DNA from: Arthrobacter sp. C2
GTDB taxonomy: Bacteria; Actinomycetota; Actinomycetes; Actinomycetales; Micrococcaceae
Direction of reading: 5' to 3'
Length of the DNA: 64,000 nt
Assembly: GCA_024207135.1 (NCBI GenBank)
Contig: CP042428.1
Span: 2,294,001-2,358,000 of the forward strand
The first letter of the stretch is position 1. The number at the start of each line of letters is the position of its first letter. Positions 33,768 to 42,621 of this stretch are shown here, one piece after another. The notes beneath the pieces are model-generated. The model made no database searches, had not been told where the DNA came from, and saw only the letters and a program-made list of their open reading frames with translations. The position numbers and the translations under genes are program-made.

Positions 33768-34709
33768 ATGAACCTGGAACAGCTCCAAAGCTTCGTGGAA
33801 GTCGCACGCACGGGCCATTTCACGCGTGCCGCCGCGCTTCTGCACCTCGCGCAGCCTTCCTTGAGCCGGCAGATCTCCACCCTGGAGTCGGATCTCGGTG
33901 CGGAGCTGTTCCACCGGGCCCGGGGCAACATCACACTCACCGATGCAGGGGAATCGCTACTCCCCCTGGCCAGGCGGATGCTCGCCGACGCGGAATCCGT
34001 CCGCCACGAGATGCAGGAACTCGCGGGCCTCAAAAAGGGGCGGGTGAGGCTAGGTGCGACCCCGACATTGTGCGTCAGCCTGGTTCCGGATGTGCTGACC
34101 GCGTTCCATGCGGCCTACCCCGGCATCGACCTGCACCTGACAGAGCAGGGCTCCCGCGGCCTGCTCGACGAGCTCGCCGGGGGTGCCCTCGACCTGGCGC
34201 TCATCGTCACCTCGGAGGACCGCACGGCCCCCGTCGCCAGCCTGCAGCGCACTCCGCTGCTCACCGAGGAGCTGGTGGTCGTCGCCTCGGTGAACAGCAC
34301 CCACCTTGCCGGACGCGCCTCCCTGACCCTTGCCGAGTTGGCGGAACTGCCGCAGATCACTTACCACCAGAGCTACGACCTGCGGGAGGCCACCTCGCAG
34401 GCGTTCCATGCCGCCGGACTCGCCCCGAACCTGGTCCTTGAGGGGTCTGAAATGGATGCCGTGTTGCGTTGCGTGGAACGCGGACTGGGGGTCGCCGTAG
34501 TCCCTGCCATGGTCATGCTCGATCGGCCGCGCCTGTGTTCGGTGCGGCTCACCGACCCCGGGTTGTCCCGGACGGTCAGCCTCGCCCACCGCAACGATGT
34601 CTCGCCGACCCGCGCCGCCCAGGCCATGCAGGAGATGATTTTTGACACCGCAAACCTCCTGGCGTCGAGCAGCGTCTCAACCCGCGGCTTGGTGACCCGG
34701 GTTTCGTAG
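33768..34709 (+). CDS. LysR family transcriptional regulator
   Basis: The 313-residue protein has a typical LysR winged helix (MNLEQLQSFVEVARTGHFTR, then LAQPSLSRQISTLE) and a PBP-like effector domain from about residue 90 (RLGATPTLCVSLVPDVL). ATG 33768 is just 79 bases from the divergent flavoprotein start, and TATAGG upstream is a possible -10. ATTG-N12-CAAT in the shared region could be a LysR binding dyad. CynR/CatM-like relatives respond to small organic acids. Divergence suggests it controls the flavoprotein gene. Confidence 0.88.
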   Translation: MNLEQLQSFVEVARTGHFTRAAALLHLAQPSLSRQISTLESDLGAELFHRARGNITLTDAGESLLPLARRMLADAESVRHEMQELAGLKKGRVRLGATPTLCVSLVPDVLTAFHAAYPGIDLHLTEQGSRGLLDELAGGALDLALIVTSEDRTAPVASLQRTPLLTEELVVVASVNSTHLAGRASLTLAELAELPQITYHQSYDLREATSQAFHAAGLAPNLVLEGSEMDAVLRCVERGLGVAVVPAMVMLDRPRLCSVRLTDPGLSRTVSLAHRNDVSPTRAAQAMQEMIFDTANLLASSSVSTRGLVTRVS

Positions 34710-34853
34710 TCGTCGCGGTCTGGTCAAACGTGTTGGTTCCAACAGTCCAACCGGCCGCGTTCGGACCCGGAGCCAACTAGGCTTGGAGGTGAACCCATTC
34801 GCAACGTCAACACGTTGCCCCGTGGGCTCCGACGCAACTTTTCGAGGAATCCC

Positions 34854-35669
34854 TTGCCTTTCACCTTGGCTCACCCGGCTGCAGTCTTGCCCTTCCTGCG
34901 ACAACCATTCGTCCCCGTTGCCCTGGTCGCCGGCGCCATGGCCCCGGACGTCCCCTACTTCGCCATGGTGTCTTCCACCAGCGACGCCTGGTACGCACCC
35001 ATGCTCAACGGCGCGAACTCGCACGATTTTTCCCAGATCCTGAGCGTCGGGTTGCCGCTGGCGCTGGTGTTGGCCGGTTTCCTGTGGCTCGTGGTGAAGC
35101 CGCTGCGGTGGGCGCTTCCCGACTCGTGGGTCCCGGACAAGCCGGCGCTCAAGGGCCGCCCGCCGACCAGTGCCCGGGTTGCGTTGTGGACCTTCTATTC
35201 ACTGATGCTCGGGCTCCTCACGCACCTGGCGTGGGATTCCTTCACGCATTCCTACGGCTGGGTAGTGGAACGAGTGCCGTTGCTGGCCAGCGAGCCTGTC
35301 GCCGGAATCGCCGTCTACCGGCTCCTGCAACATGGCAGCACCCTGGCCGGTTTGGCGTTCGTCGTCCTCTGGTACCTCAAACGGCAAAAAGCCTCCGGGC
35401 ATCGGGGGATGAGCGGCGAAGCTAAAGGCAAGAAAGTCCGCGCCCTCCTGCTGGCGCTGTTCCTGGTGGTTCCGGCCGCCATTGCCGCGGCCCTCGGCCT
35501 GGATTCGAAGCCTGTCATGGAGGACGCAGCCAGTGCCGGTACGTTCCTGTGGATCGTCATTACGCGTGGAGGCGCCGCCCTGGTTGTGGCCTTGGCGGCC
35601 TACGCCGTGGTGTGGCACGCGGTGTCAGTGTTCCGGAGGCTTCGCGCCGTCGCCAAGACCCGCGCCTAG
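34854..35669 (+). CDS. DUF4184 family membrane protein, TTG start
   Basis: The 271-residue protein begins LPFTLAHPAAVLPFLRQPFV, the conserved start of DUF4184 proteins. It has about six hydrophobic segments, with MAPDVPYF and LTHLAWDSFTHSYGW as further family motifs. The His/Asp residues around HP, PD and HLAWDSFTH recall metal-dependent membrane hydrolases of the YdjM/DUF457 type, but no activity is established. I chose the TTG at 34854: GAGGAAT precedes it and the family aligns from there. The longer frame from ATG 34815 has no ribosome binding site. The gene stands alone. Confidence 0.82.
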   Translation: MPFTLAHPAAVLPFLRQPFVPVALVAGAMAPDVPYFAMVSSTSDAWYAPMLNGANSHDFSQILSVGLPLALVLAGFLWLVVKPLRWALPDSWVPDKPALKGRPPTSARVALWTFYSLMLGLLTHLAWDSFTHSYGWVVERVPLLASEPVAGIAVYRLLQHGSTLAGLAFVVLWYLKRQKASGHRGMSGEAKGKKVRALLLALFLVVPAAIAAALGLDSKPVMEDAASAGTFLWIVITRGGAALVVALAAYAVVWHAVSVFRRLRAVAKTRA

Positions 35670-35796
35670 CCGCGCGTGGATGGTGGCGTCGTGCATCTTC
35701 CCTTGCTATGTTGAGGGTGACCGACGCCGGCTTCCCTGCAGAGTGGAAGACATCCTTTCTCCGGCGCTTCGCCTGATGGGTAAGGAAGTCGCCACC

Positions 35797-36288
35797 ATGA
35801 CGGACACCACCGTTTCCGCAAAAAACCTCGCGTCTGCCGTTGCCATTGCCGCCGACAACGTCCGCAATGCGGGCGGGCCTTTCGGGGCCTTGGTCGTGAC
35901 CGCAGACGGATCACGCTTCGAGGGGGTCAACCGCGTCACGGCCAACAACGACCCCACCGCCCACGCCGAAGTCACCGCCATCCGCGCCGCATGTACAGCG
36001 CTAGGAACTTTCGACCTCACCGGCGCGGTGTTGTACTCCAGCTGCGAGCCCTGCCCGATGTGCCTTGCCTCGGCCCTCTGGGCCCGTGTCTCGCGTGTGG
36101 TCTTTGCCGCCGACAGGCACGAGGCGGCGGAGGCCGGCTTCGACGACGCGGCCTTCTACGAATACTTCGAGGGCAGCGAGACCGAACGCTCCCTCCTGAT
36201 GTCGGTCGAACGCATGCCCGAGGGCGGGTTCGACCGCCACGAACCATTCACCCTGTGGGCGGGGCTCGACACCCGCATCGAGTACTGA
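35797..36288 (+). CDS. Nucleoside/guanine deaminase (CMP/dCMP deaminase family)
   Basis: The 163-residue cytidine-deaminase-fold enzyme has the zinc motif HAE (56-58) and CEPCPMC (83-89), giving ligands H56, C86 and C89 and the proton shuttle E58. Length and the C-terminal extension match bacterial guanine deaminases (GuaD of the Bacillus type) better than TadA. It should hydrolytically deaminate guanine or a related base for purine salvage. TAAGGAAG lies at the right distance before ATG 35797. No purine operon adjoins, so the substrate is not certain. Confidence 0.86.
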   Translation: MTDTTVSAKNLASAVAIAADNVRNAGGPFGALVVTADGSRFEGVNRVTANNDPTAHAEVTAIRAACTALGTFDLTGAVLYSSCEPCPMCLASALWARVSRVVFAADRHEAAEAGFDDAAFYEYFEGSETERSLLMSVERMPEGGFDRHEPFTLWAGLDTRIEY

Positions 36289-36300
36289 CCCTTCCATGGC

Positions 36301-37285
36301 TTAAGTCAAGAGGGCTGGCAGCTTTCTGAAGAGTTGCCTGGCGGTGAATCGTGTGATGCAGCGGCGGATCTCTCGAAGGCTCCTGCCTTCGGCGGTCCGC
36401 CGGTTGACATATGCGATGGTGGTGGCATCGAACTTCATTCAGGTTCGGAAAATGGCGTGCAATGCGTGGTTCAGTTGCCGTTCGCCGTGGCGGTTCAGTC
36501 GGTGCCGGACGGTGTTGCCCGAGAAGGCAGGGATGGGGCTCGTCCCGGCCAGTACGGCGAATGCGGCTTCCGAACGGGCCTTCCCCTGGTGCGAGTAGGA
36601 GATGAGCACCCGGGCCGCGGATACCTGACCGATCCCGGGAAATTCCGGGGGCCGGCGGCCATCATGCCGACGATTTGCTCAAGCTCGGCCTTGTTCTGGT
36701 CCCGCAGCACCTGGAACTGAAGGAGGGCAGCGGTGAGGCGCTTGGCCTCGGCGCGGGCGATCCGGGCGGGCAGGTCGTCCTCGCGTGGGCCCGCCCGCGG
36801 CTGATGCCGAGGATCTGCTCGTCGGTGAGGACGCGGCGGGCATCGACGCCCATATCCATCGTCCGCAGCAGCGCGGTGAGCATCAGCCGGTCGGCGGTAC
36901 CCTGGCGTTCCATGATGCTCCGGGCGTTGAGGAGGATCCGCAGGGCTTCACGGGCGCCCTCGGCTCGGGGTTCCAGCAGGGCTTCCACGTCCACTCCGAG
37001 CACCGTGCGGGCCGCCGCCAGCGCGTCGATGTATGATTTTACGTTTCCGGCGCGGGTGAGCCCGGCACCGTAGGACTTGGCACCCGCGATGGCCACAAGG
37101 GTCTTGCCGGGTTCGCTGCGCCGGTCGATCCACGCGTCGGCGCGTTTGAGACCCGCAGGGCTGGTGGGGAACGTAGCCGTATCCACGACCTGGCCGGTGT
37201 CGGCCGTGAGGATGGGGCAGATGTTGGTGCGGGCATGGGCGTCCACGCCGACGATGTTCGTGTATTGCTCCCGGACTGCGTTCAT
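36301..37285 (-). pseudogene. Decayed IS110-family transposase
   Basis: The minus strand from ATG 37285 encodes an IS110-type N-terminal DEDD domain (VGVDAHARTNICPILTADTG) that runs in frame to about 36760. The C-terminal transposase_20 part then continues in other frames: AELEQIVGMMAAGP around 36660-36700, and GQVSAARVLISYSHQGKARS, then LNRHGERQLNHALHAIFRT after about 36640. A TGA at 36441-36439 interrupts this last frame before MKFDATTIAYVNRRTAEGRS, and the natural end is TAA at 36301-36303. There are therefore at least two frameshifts and one nonsense codon. The element cannot be active. No clear terminal repeats are seen, which is normal for IS110. Confidence 0.85.
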
Positions 37286-37746
37286 GGCAGTGGTTTCCTT
37301 CCCAAGGCAGGGATCTGGTTGGCCGGCCGGGTGGGTTCGCGCCGAGGCAGATCTCTAACGAGTCACGTTCCCCCGGGAAACGGCGGGACAGACAATCTCC
37401 TATCAGGCCATAATGCGAGCCAGAACTGGCCTCACGGGCAGGGCGGACGAGTCAGCCGCAGGACACTGCCTCCAGGCAGGTCAGATACGTAGCGAGTCTC
37501 GCCCGGTCCAAGGTTTCCATTCTGACAGCCAGCCTCAGGCTTGCCACTACCCATTAGAAATCCTTCTATTTCTCCGTCGCGCTTGGCAACAGTTTCGTCC
37601 ATCTCGACAGCACATGCGGCGGTTCCGGTTCACCATGCAATAGGGCTTCATGACGTCATGAAACCGCATGTCACGTAATGCTTTTCAAACAGTTGGAAAT
37701 ACTGGATAGCGTGTCCCTGAATCATTCAAAAACATGGGGGAAATTC
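37286..37746. other. Intergenic region between IS110 remnant and secreted protein
   Basis: No gene is recognised. The first hundred bases may be the non-coding left end of the decayed IS110 element. The last part is visibly AT-richer than most of the window and should hold the promoter of the gene at 37747. Confidence 0.45.
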
Positions 37747-38901
37747 GTGAAAAAAATAGTTTCATTACTAGCGTCAGGTGCACTGGTATTTGGGTCCTTG
37801 GCGCTTGGAGGGCCAGCTGCCGCCGCGCCTGCAAGCATGACAACAGTCGTTGGCGCTACGCTGTCGGTGTCGGCACCCAATGTCATGATCGCCGGGGCCA
37901 AAAAGGCCAAGTCACCGAAAATTTCCACCGGCAAGAAGAAAACCACAAATACCAAATCACCGAAGAAGTCCGTTCAAACGGTCAAGCTGCCGGTTTTGGG
38001 CAATTCGACGGCCAAGAATCGCAAGGTTTTCACAAAGTACGCGAATGACATGGTCAAGGCCGAACTGAAGTCCTTCAACTCGGCACGCCAGCAGGGCTGC
38101 GGCAGGACCCAGACAGCTTCGTTTGTTGCGGCCCCGTCCAAGACTGCCATCTACAAAAATCGCTATGCTTCGGTAACCATGCACTTCTCCTCGTACGTTT
38201 GCGGCGCTTCGGCATGGAGCAACGTCAGGTCCTTCACGCTTGATCTAAAAACCGGCAAGAAGGTTGGGATCGGAACTTTCGTGGCGCAGGACGACATCAC
38301 CACCAAGGTTGCTGTCTCACGTGGATTCGCAAAGTCGAAGAACACCTGCGTCAACGATTTGATACCCGTAGCTTCCAAGTCCGACTACGGCTACTACATT
38401 CCTCGCCCCGCGGCATGGGATGTTTCGGCCAAGGGTATCCGGTTCCACTACGAGAAGTACGCGATCGGCCCCGGCGCGTGTGGAAACCCCAGTGTCCTGC
38501 TGCCATGGAACGAGGTATCCACCTCGAAGGCGATGAAGGGCAAGATCACGAACCGCACGTATGTATCGGGCGTTCGGTACGACAAGAAGTCAAAGATGTA
38601 TGTTGGACAGTTGGCATTCACCTCGGTGCAAGGCAGCAAGTTAACCGTTGCCCAATCGGTTCTCAACGGCGGTGGCGAGTGCATGCATGGAGTACGCAGC
38701 GGCAGGACGGCAACGCTCGGTTCCGCTTTCGGCGGTTCCTGGAAGCAAACCCTCAAGTTGAAGAGCACCGGAACGAATCCCAAGTTCGATACAGCGGGTT
38801 TCGGCAAGGGATGGCGCGAAGCCAACACCCAAGACCTTAAGGCAATCAAATATACGGTTGGTGGCAAGGTTCCCTCGGCCCGCAGCCTATGCGGTGCCTA
38901 A
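37747..38901 (+). CDS. Lysine-rich secreted protein with RsiV-like region
   Basis: The 384-residue protein has a Sec signal peptide (KKIVSLLASGALVFGSLALG, cleavage near AAAAP). A low-complexity lysine/serine/threonine stretch follows (about 50-80). The globular part has segments resembling DUF3298/RsiV-type domains: SFTLDLKTGKKVGIGTFV and, later, GIRFHYEKYAIGPGACGN then VLLPWNEV. The C-terminal 100 residues are not recognised. Cysteines are spread through the extracellular part. GTG 37747 follows GGGGGAAA. Codon use is less GC-rich than neighbours, and an IS110 remnant adjoins, which hints at acquisition. No sigma factor gene is next to it, so an anti-sigma role is not implied. A strong terminator follows. 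Confidence 0.75.
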   Translation: MKKIVSLLASGALVFGSLALGGPAAAAPASMTTVVGATLSVSAPNVMIAGAKKAKSPKISTGKKKTTNTKSPKKSVQTVKLPVLGNSTAKNRKVFTKYANDMVKAELKSFNSARQQGCGRTQTASFVAAPSKTAIYKNRYASVTMHFSSYVCGASAWSNVRSFTLDLKTGKKVGIGTFVAQDDITTKVAVSRGFAKSKNTCVNDLIPVASKSDYGYYIPRPAAWDVSAKGIRFHYEKYAIGPGACGNPSVLLPWNEVSTSKAMKGKITNRTYVSGVRYDKKSKMYVGQLAFTSVQGSKLTVAQSVLNGGGECMHGVRSGRTATLGSAFGGSWKQTLKLKSTGTNPKFDTAGFGKGWREANTQDLKAIKYTVGGKVPSARSLCGA

Positions 38902-38914
38902 CGAATAGAAAATG

Positions 38915-38964
38915 AGCCGTGGTCCGGGTGGTTGAGCGCAGACTCCACCCGGACCACGGCTTTT
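38915..38964 (+). terminator. Terminator of the secreted protein gene
   Basis: Seventeen-base arms (38915-38931 and 38945-38961) pair perfectly around a 13-base loop, followed by TTTTCT. This is a strong intrinsic terminator, 13 bases after the stop. Confidence 0.92.
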
Positions 38965-39498
38965 CTGTGAAGACATGATTCAGGGATGAAGCGTCTGCAA
39001 CTCCCTGTCATTTCCCGGTACCGGGGCCGCCTGGGCAATGATTCGTGAGACACGTGCCCCAGGGCTTCTCCGTGTCCCACACCGAAGCCGGGATTCCGGA
39101 AGGGGTCTTGGCTGGTCCCACCGCCTTCGGTGCCACGGTGTTCCGTCCCCTAACCGAAGCATGGGCGGCCTTGTTGTCCGCCTGCGCCCAGTTTTCTCTC
39201 TGCCGTGAGACGGTCCCGCCCGGCGATGGTGTGCTTGGCAATGTTTAACGATTTACGCGAAGGAACCTTTCCGAGGCAACGGAGCAACCTTTCCGGAATT
39301 ACTTACATGACGTAACTGTGCCCTGAGCAGATGGCCACACTCCGATGAAAGTTGCCTGTCGATCCACCTTCGCCCCAGGGACTTGAGGTGAAGAATCCTG
39401 GAACGTCCTTCTCCCTGGAACCGCCGCAATTCAGGTCATGGCACCCCGGGGCCGGCCGGGCCGCTCAACAACTGGCAGGTGCCAGGCCTGTCGAACAC
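38965..39498. other. Intergenic region without a recognised gene
   Basis: Short frames occur on both strands, but none looks like a protein. The stretch contains one copy of a diverged repeat (39343-39420) and leads into the parS-like hairpin. I see no other structure. Confidence 0.5.
39343..39420 (+). repeat. Diverged repeat, copy A
   Basis: CGATG-x3-GTTGCCTGT followed by TGAGGTGA-x4-TCCTGGAACG and CCTTC-CCTGG occurs here and again at 44163-44228. The spacing between the two blocks differs (about 24 versus 12 bases). The copies flank the osmoprotectant transporter operon. Confidence 0.55.
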
Positions 39499-39542
39499 AA
39501 CCGGGCCTGGTTGGTTTCACGTGAAACCAACTAGGCCCGGTT
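39499..39542. other. parS-like site inside a long hairpin
   Basis: GTTTCACGTGAAAC (39514-39527) equals the 14-base core of actinobacterial parS sites bound by ParB. It lies exactly at the centre of a 44-base inverted repeat with 22-base arms (39499-39520 and 39521-39542) and a single mismatch. The hairpin is also placed where a terminator for the opuC-type operon would be (the last gene ends at 39564). Both uses are possible; a zero-base loop is odd for a terminator. Confidence 0.65.
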
Positions 39543-39563
39543 GTCTTGCCGATGTACGTATGG

Positions 39564-40556
39564 CTACGGCTCGGAAATAAATCCGTTCTGGACCATCCAC
39601 TCGAAGGCGACGTCCGCGGGTTCGCGGCCCTTGACGTCGACCTCGAGGTTCATGGCCTGCAGCGCCTCGTCGGTGAGCAGCGGGGCGATCTTGGCGAAGA
39701 CCTCCTCGATGCCCGGGTACTTCTCGGCGAACTTCCCGTAGAACACCGGTGCCACGTTGTAGGCGGGGAAGTATCCCAGGTCGTCTTCCAGGACGGTTAG
39801 GTCTAGTGCCTTGATGCGGCCATCGGTCGTGAAGACCTCGCCGAAGTTGCATGCGCCTTCGTCTGTTGCGCTGTAGATGGCACCGGTGTCGTAGAGCCCG
39901 ACGTTCGTGTCGGGAACGGAAGCCGGATTGCCGCGCTCGAGCCCGTAGAGCTCCAGCATCGGGTTCAGCCCGTCGGAACGCGAGTTGAACTCCGCGTCTA
40001 CGCAAAACGTGAGGTCCTTGGGCGACAGGTCCTTGAGCTGGGACAGCTTGGAGATCCCGCCCAGGTCCCCGACCGCTTCGCTGCGCACGGCCATGGCGTA
40101 GGTGTTGTTCATCGGCGCGGGATCGCCCCAGATGATCCCGTTGCCCAGGTCCTGGTCGTGCACCGATTGCCACATCTTGGCCTGGTTGGCGATGCCGTCC
40201 TCGTGTCCCAGGTAGGTCATCCAGGCGGTGCCGGTGTATTCCCACATCATGTTCGCCTGGCCCGAATGGATCAGCTCCCGGGCCGGTTGGCTGCCGGGAA
40301 CGTTCGTCAGGTCGTTGACCTTGAATCCTGCGGCCTGTCCGGCCAACACGGCGATCTTGCCCAGGATCAGCTGTTCGGTGAACGCCTTGCTGGTCACAGT
40401 CATGGTCGCGTCCTGCGGCAGGTCCGGAAGCGGGCTGATGCTGCCCGGACCGGCTGGCGGCACGTACGAGGCAGCGGAGGAAAGTCCGCATCCGGTCAGC
40501 AGCACGCCGGCCGCGGCCAGGAGTGCCGTCGATTTAATCCATTTTGTTTTCTTCAT
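39564..40556 (-). CDS. opuCC: Osmoprotectant ABC transporter, substrate-binding lipoprotein
   Basis: The 330-residue precursor has a lipobox cysteine at C23 (LLTGC) and an OpuAC-type periplasmic-binding fold. Segments include VTSKAFTEQLILGKIAVLAG, ANMMWEYTGTAWMTYLG and EVFTTDGRIKALDLTVLEDD. It should bind glycine betaine, choline, carnitine or a similar quaternary ammonium compound outside the cell. It is the last gene of a four-gene operon. AAAGGACTC precedes the ATG, which is two bases after the permease stop. The exact ligand cannot be assigned, although the family aromatic cage would be checked first. Confidence 0.9.
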   Translation of the reverse strand: MKKTKWIKSTALLAAAGVLLTGCGLSSAASYVPPAGPGSISPLPDLPQDATMTVTSKAFTEQLILGKIAVLAGQAAGFKVNDLTNVPGSQPARELIHSGQANMMWEYTGTAWMTYLGHEDGIANQAKMWQSVHDQDLGNGIIWGDPAPMNNTYAMAVRSEAVGDLGGISKLSQLKDLSPKDLTFCVDAEFNSRSDGLNPMLELYGLERGNPASVPDTNVGLYDTGAIYSATDEGACNFGEVFTTDGRIKALDLTVLEDDLGYFPAYNVAPVFYGKFAEKYPGIEEVFAKIAPLLTDEALQAMNLEVDVKGREPADVAFEWMVQNGFISEP

Positions 40557-40558
40557 GC

Positions 40559-41341
40559 CTAGAGTCCTTTCGGCCGGGCCAGCTGTTCAACGACGCGGCC
40601 AAGCCAGTCGATGAGCAGCGCCAGCAATGCCACCAGCAGGGAACCGGCAATCAGCACCACCGTGAGGTTCAGGTTCACGCCGGTGACGATCAGGATGCCC
40701 AGCCCGCCGCCATTGATGAAGGCGGCCAGGGTCGCGGTGCCGACCAGCAGCACCAGGGCGGTGCGGATGCCCGAGAGCATCACCGGGACGGCCAGCGGGA
40801 GCTCGACCTTGAAGAGGACGGCCATGGAGCTCATGCCCATGCCGCGCCCGGCCTCGACGAGCCGTTCGTCGACCTGCTTGAGCCCCACCATGGTGTTGGT
40901 CAGCACCGGCAGGATCGCATAGAGCACCAGTGCCACCACGGATGCCCAATAGCCAAAGCCCAGCCAGAACGCCAGCAGGACGACCAGCCCGATGGCCGGG
41001 GCCGCTTGTCCGATGTTGGCCACGGCCATCACCGGGTTGGTGAAGCGGCGCATGGAGGGCCGGGTGAGCACGATGCCCAGCGGGATCGCGATGACCAGGA
41101 CGATCAGGGCGGCGACGACCGTGAGGTTCAGGTGCTCGACGGTGTAGCCCCAGAGGACCGACGGGGCCAGCGTGGTGCGTTCGGTGGCGCTCAGGTCGGC
41201 GTTGGCCAGCCACATGGCCACGGCGGCCAGCGCCGCCACGATTCCGAGCAGTTGCAGGGCCAGCACCCGCCAGGGGTGCTCTATGGGAGCGCTGGGCTCG
41301 GTGATTTGTGCCAGATTGGATCCAGCGGCGAGCGTGCTCAT
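40559..41341 (-). CDS. opuCD: Osmoprotectant ABC transporter permease
   Basis: The 260-residue protein has about six membrane helices and the BPD_transp_1 coupling motif in the segment VEAGRGMGMSSMAVLFKVEL (E-A-x3-G), with PLAVPVMLSGIRTALV after it. This is the OpuC/ProW permease family. Its ATG overlaps the ATPase stop by four bases. An N-terminal extension of about 70 residues, including one membrane segment, precedes the core. It should form the translocation pore with the second permease (42614-43255). Confidence 0.9.
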   Translation of the reverse strand: MSTLAAGSNLAQITEPSAPIEHPWRVLALQLLGIVAALAAVAMWLANADLSATERTTLAPSVLWGYTVEHLNLTVVAALIVLVIAIPLGIVLTRPSMRRFTNPVMAVANIGQAAPAIGLVVLLAFWLGFGYWASVVALVLYAILPVLTNTMVGLKQVDERLVEAGRGMGMSSMAVLFKVELPLAVPVMLSGIRTALVLLVGTATLAAFINGGGLGILIVTGVNLNLTVVLIAGSLLVALLALLIDWLGRVVEQLARPKGL

Positions 41342-42621
41342 CGTGGTTCCTCCGTGCCCTGAGGTTCATCCGGGGCCGCACCGTGAAGCGCGGATTCGGC
41401 GGCGACGGCGTTTTCCACCGCCAGTGCCGGGATGGCGCCGGAGTTCAGCCCGACGGGGGCATCGCCGGCGGCGGACTCCGCATCGGCGTTTGCCTGGGAG
41501 ATCGCCTCCATGATGGTCTTCACGTTGATCACGCCGCGGAACACGTCGCGGCGTCCGGTGACCACCGCGGTTTCCGAGCTGGCCACCAGCATGGTGTCCA
41601 GCGCGTCGTTCAACGTGGCCTGGTCGCCGACCGAGGGCATCGACTCGTCGATGGTGTCGTCGACCAGCTGCAGGCGCGAGAGCTGGCGGCGGGTCAGGCG
41701 GCGCACCGGTCGGCGGCGCGAATCCAGGATCACGGCATGGGAGGCACCGGCACCCTGGAGGCGGGAGAGCACGTCGCTGGCCAGCTCGCCGGCGGTGGCG
41801 GTGATGGCGTCCATGAGCTCGACCTGGTTTACGCGGGTGAGGGTGAGCTGCTTGAGGCCCGCGCCGGAGCCGATGAAGTTCTCCACGAACTCGTTGGCGG
41901 GGTTGGCCAGGATGCGTTCGGGGGAATCGTACTGGACCAGCTGGGCGCCCTCGTCGAAGACGGCGATCCAGTCGCCGAGCTTTACCGCCTCGTCGAAGTC
42001 GTGGGTGACCATCACGATGGTCTTCTGCACCTCGGACTGGATGTTCAGCAGTTCGTCCTGCAGACGCTGGCGGGTGATCGGGTCCACCGCGCCGAACGGC
42101 TCGTCCATGAGCAGCACCGGCGGATCGGCGGCCAGCGCCCGGGCCACGCCCACGCGCTGCTGCTGCCCGCCGGAGAGTTCCTTCGGATAGCGGTCGCGGT
42201 AGATGGCCGGGTCAAGCGAAACCAGTTCGAGCAGCTCGTCGATGCGGGCGGCGATCTTGTCCTTCTTCCAGCCCAGCATCTTCGGAACAATCGCGATGTT
42301 GGCTGCAACCGTCATGTGCGGGAAGAGGCCGCCGGCCTGGATGACGTAGCCGATGCGGCGGCGCAGGGTGTCGCCGTCCATCTTGGTGACGTCCTCGCCG
42401 TTGATCACGATCTTGCCGCCGGTGGGTTCGATCAGGCGGTTGATCATTTTCAGCGTCGTCGTCTTGCCGCAGCCCGAGGGACCGACGAACATGACGATGC
42501 TTCCGGCGGGAATTTCCAGGGTGAGTCCGCCGACAGCCGGCTTGGTTTGGCCGGGGTATTGCTTGGTGACTTCGTCAAGCAAGATGGATGCGCCAGTGAT
42601 GGCGTCAGAGGATTCAGACAC
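41338..42621 (-). CDS. opuCA: Osmoprotectant ABC transporter ATPase with CBS domains
   Basis: The 427-residue ATPase has Walker A GPSGCGKT (47-54), the Q-loop region GYVIQAGGLFPHMTV, the signature LSGGQQQRVG, Walker B VLLMDEPFGAVD and the switch histidine MVTHDFDEA. The C-terminal part (about 280-390) reads as paired CBS domains, the OpuA/OpuC sensor of ionic strength. A short acidic, alanine-rich tail follows. The start is the GTG at 42621, preceded by GAGGT and overlapping the permease stop by eight bases; no ATG is available near the family start. Confidence 0.9.
   Translation of the reverse strand: MSESSDAITGASILLDEVTKQYPGQTKPAVGGLTLEIPAGSIVMFVGPSGCGKTTTLKMINRLIEPTGGKIVINGEDVTKMDGDTLRRRIGYVIQAGGLFPHMTVAANIAIVPKMLGWKKDKIAARIDELLELVSLDPAIYRDRYPKELSGGQQQRVGVARALAADPPVLLMDEPFGAVDPITRQRLQDELLNIQSEVQKTIVMVTHDFDEAVKLGDWIAVFDEGAQLVQYDSPERILANPANEFVENFIGSGAGLKQLTLTRVNQVELMDAITATAGELASDVLSRLQGAGASHAVILDSRRRPVRRLTRRQLSRLQLVDDTIDESMPSVGDQATLNDALDTMLVASSETAVVTGRRDVFRGVINVKTIMEAISQANADAESAAGDAPVGLNSGAIPALAVENAVAAESALHGAAPDEPQGTEEPR

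Noticed and set aside
37747-38901. Anti-sigma factor (RsiV) annotation for the secreted protein
   Set aside because: Only the extracellular domain looks RsiV-like. There is a cleavable signal instead of a transmembrane anchor with cytosolic anti-sigma domain, and no sigma factor gene adjoins.
39499-39542. Reading the parS-like repeat purely as a rho-independent terminator
   Set aside because: The palindrome has no loop bases at its centre and no T run on either side, and its centre exactly equals the ParB core; kept as a parS-like site with possible secondary terminator use.
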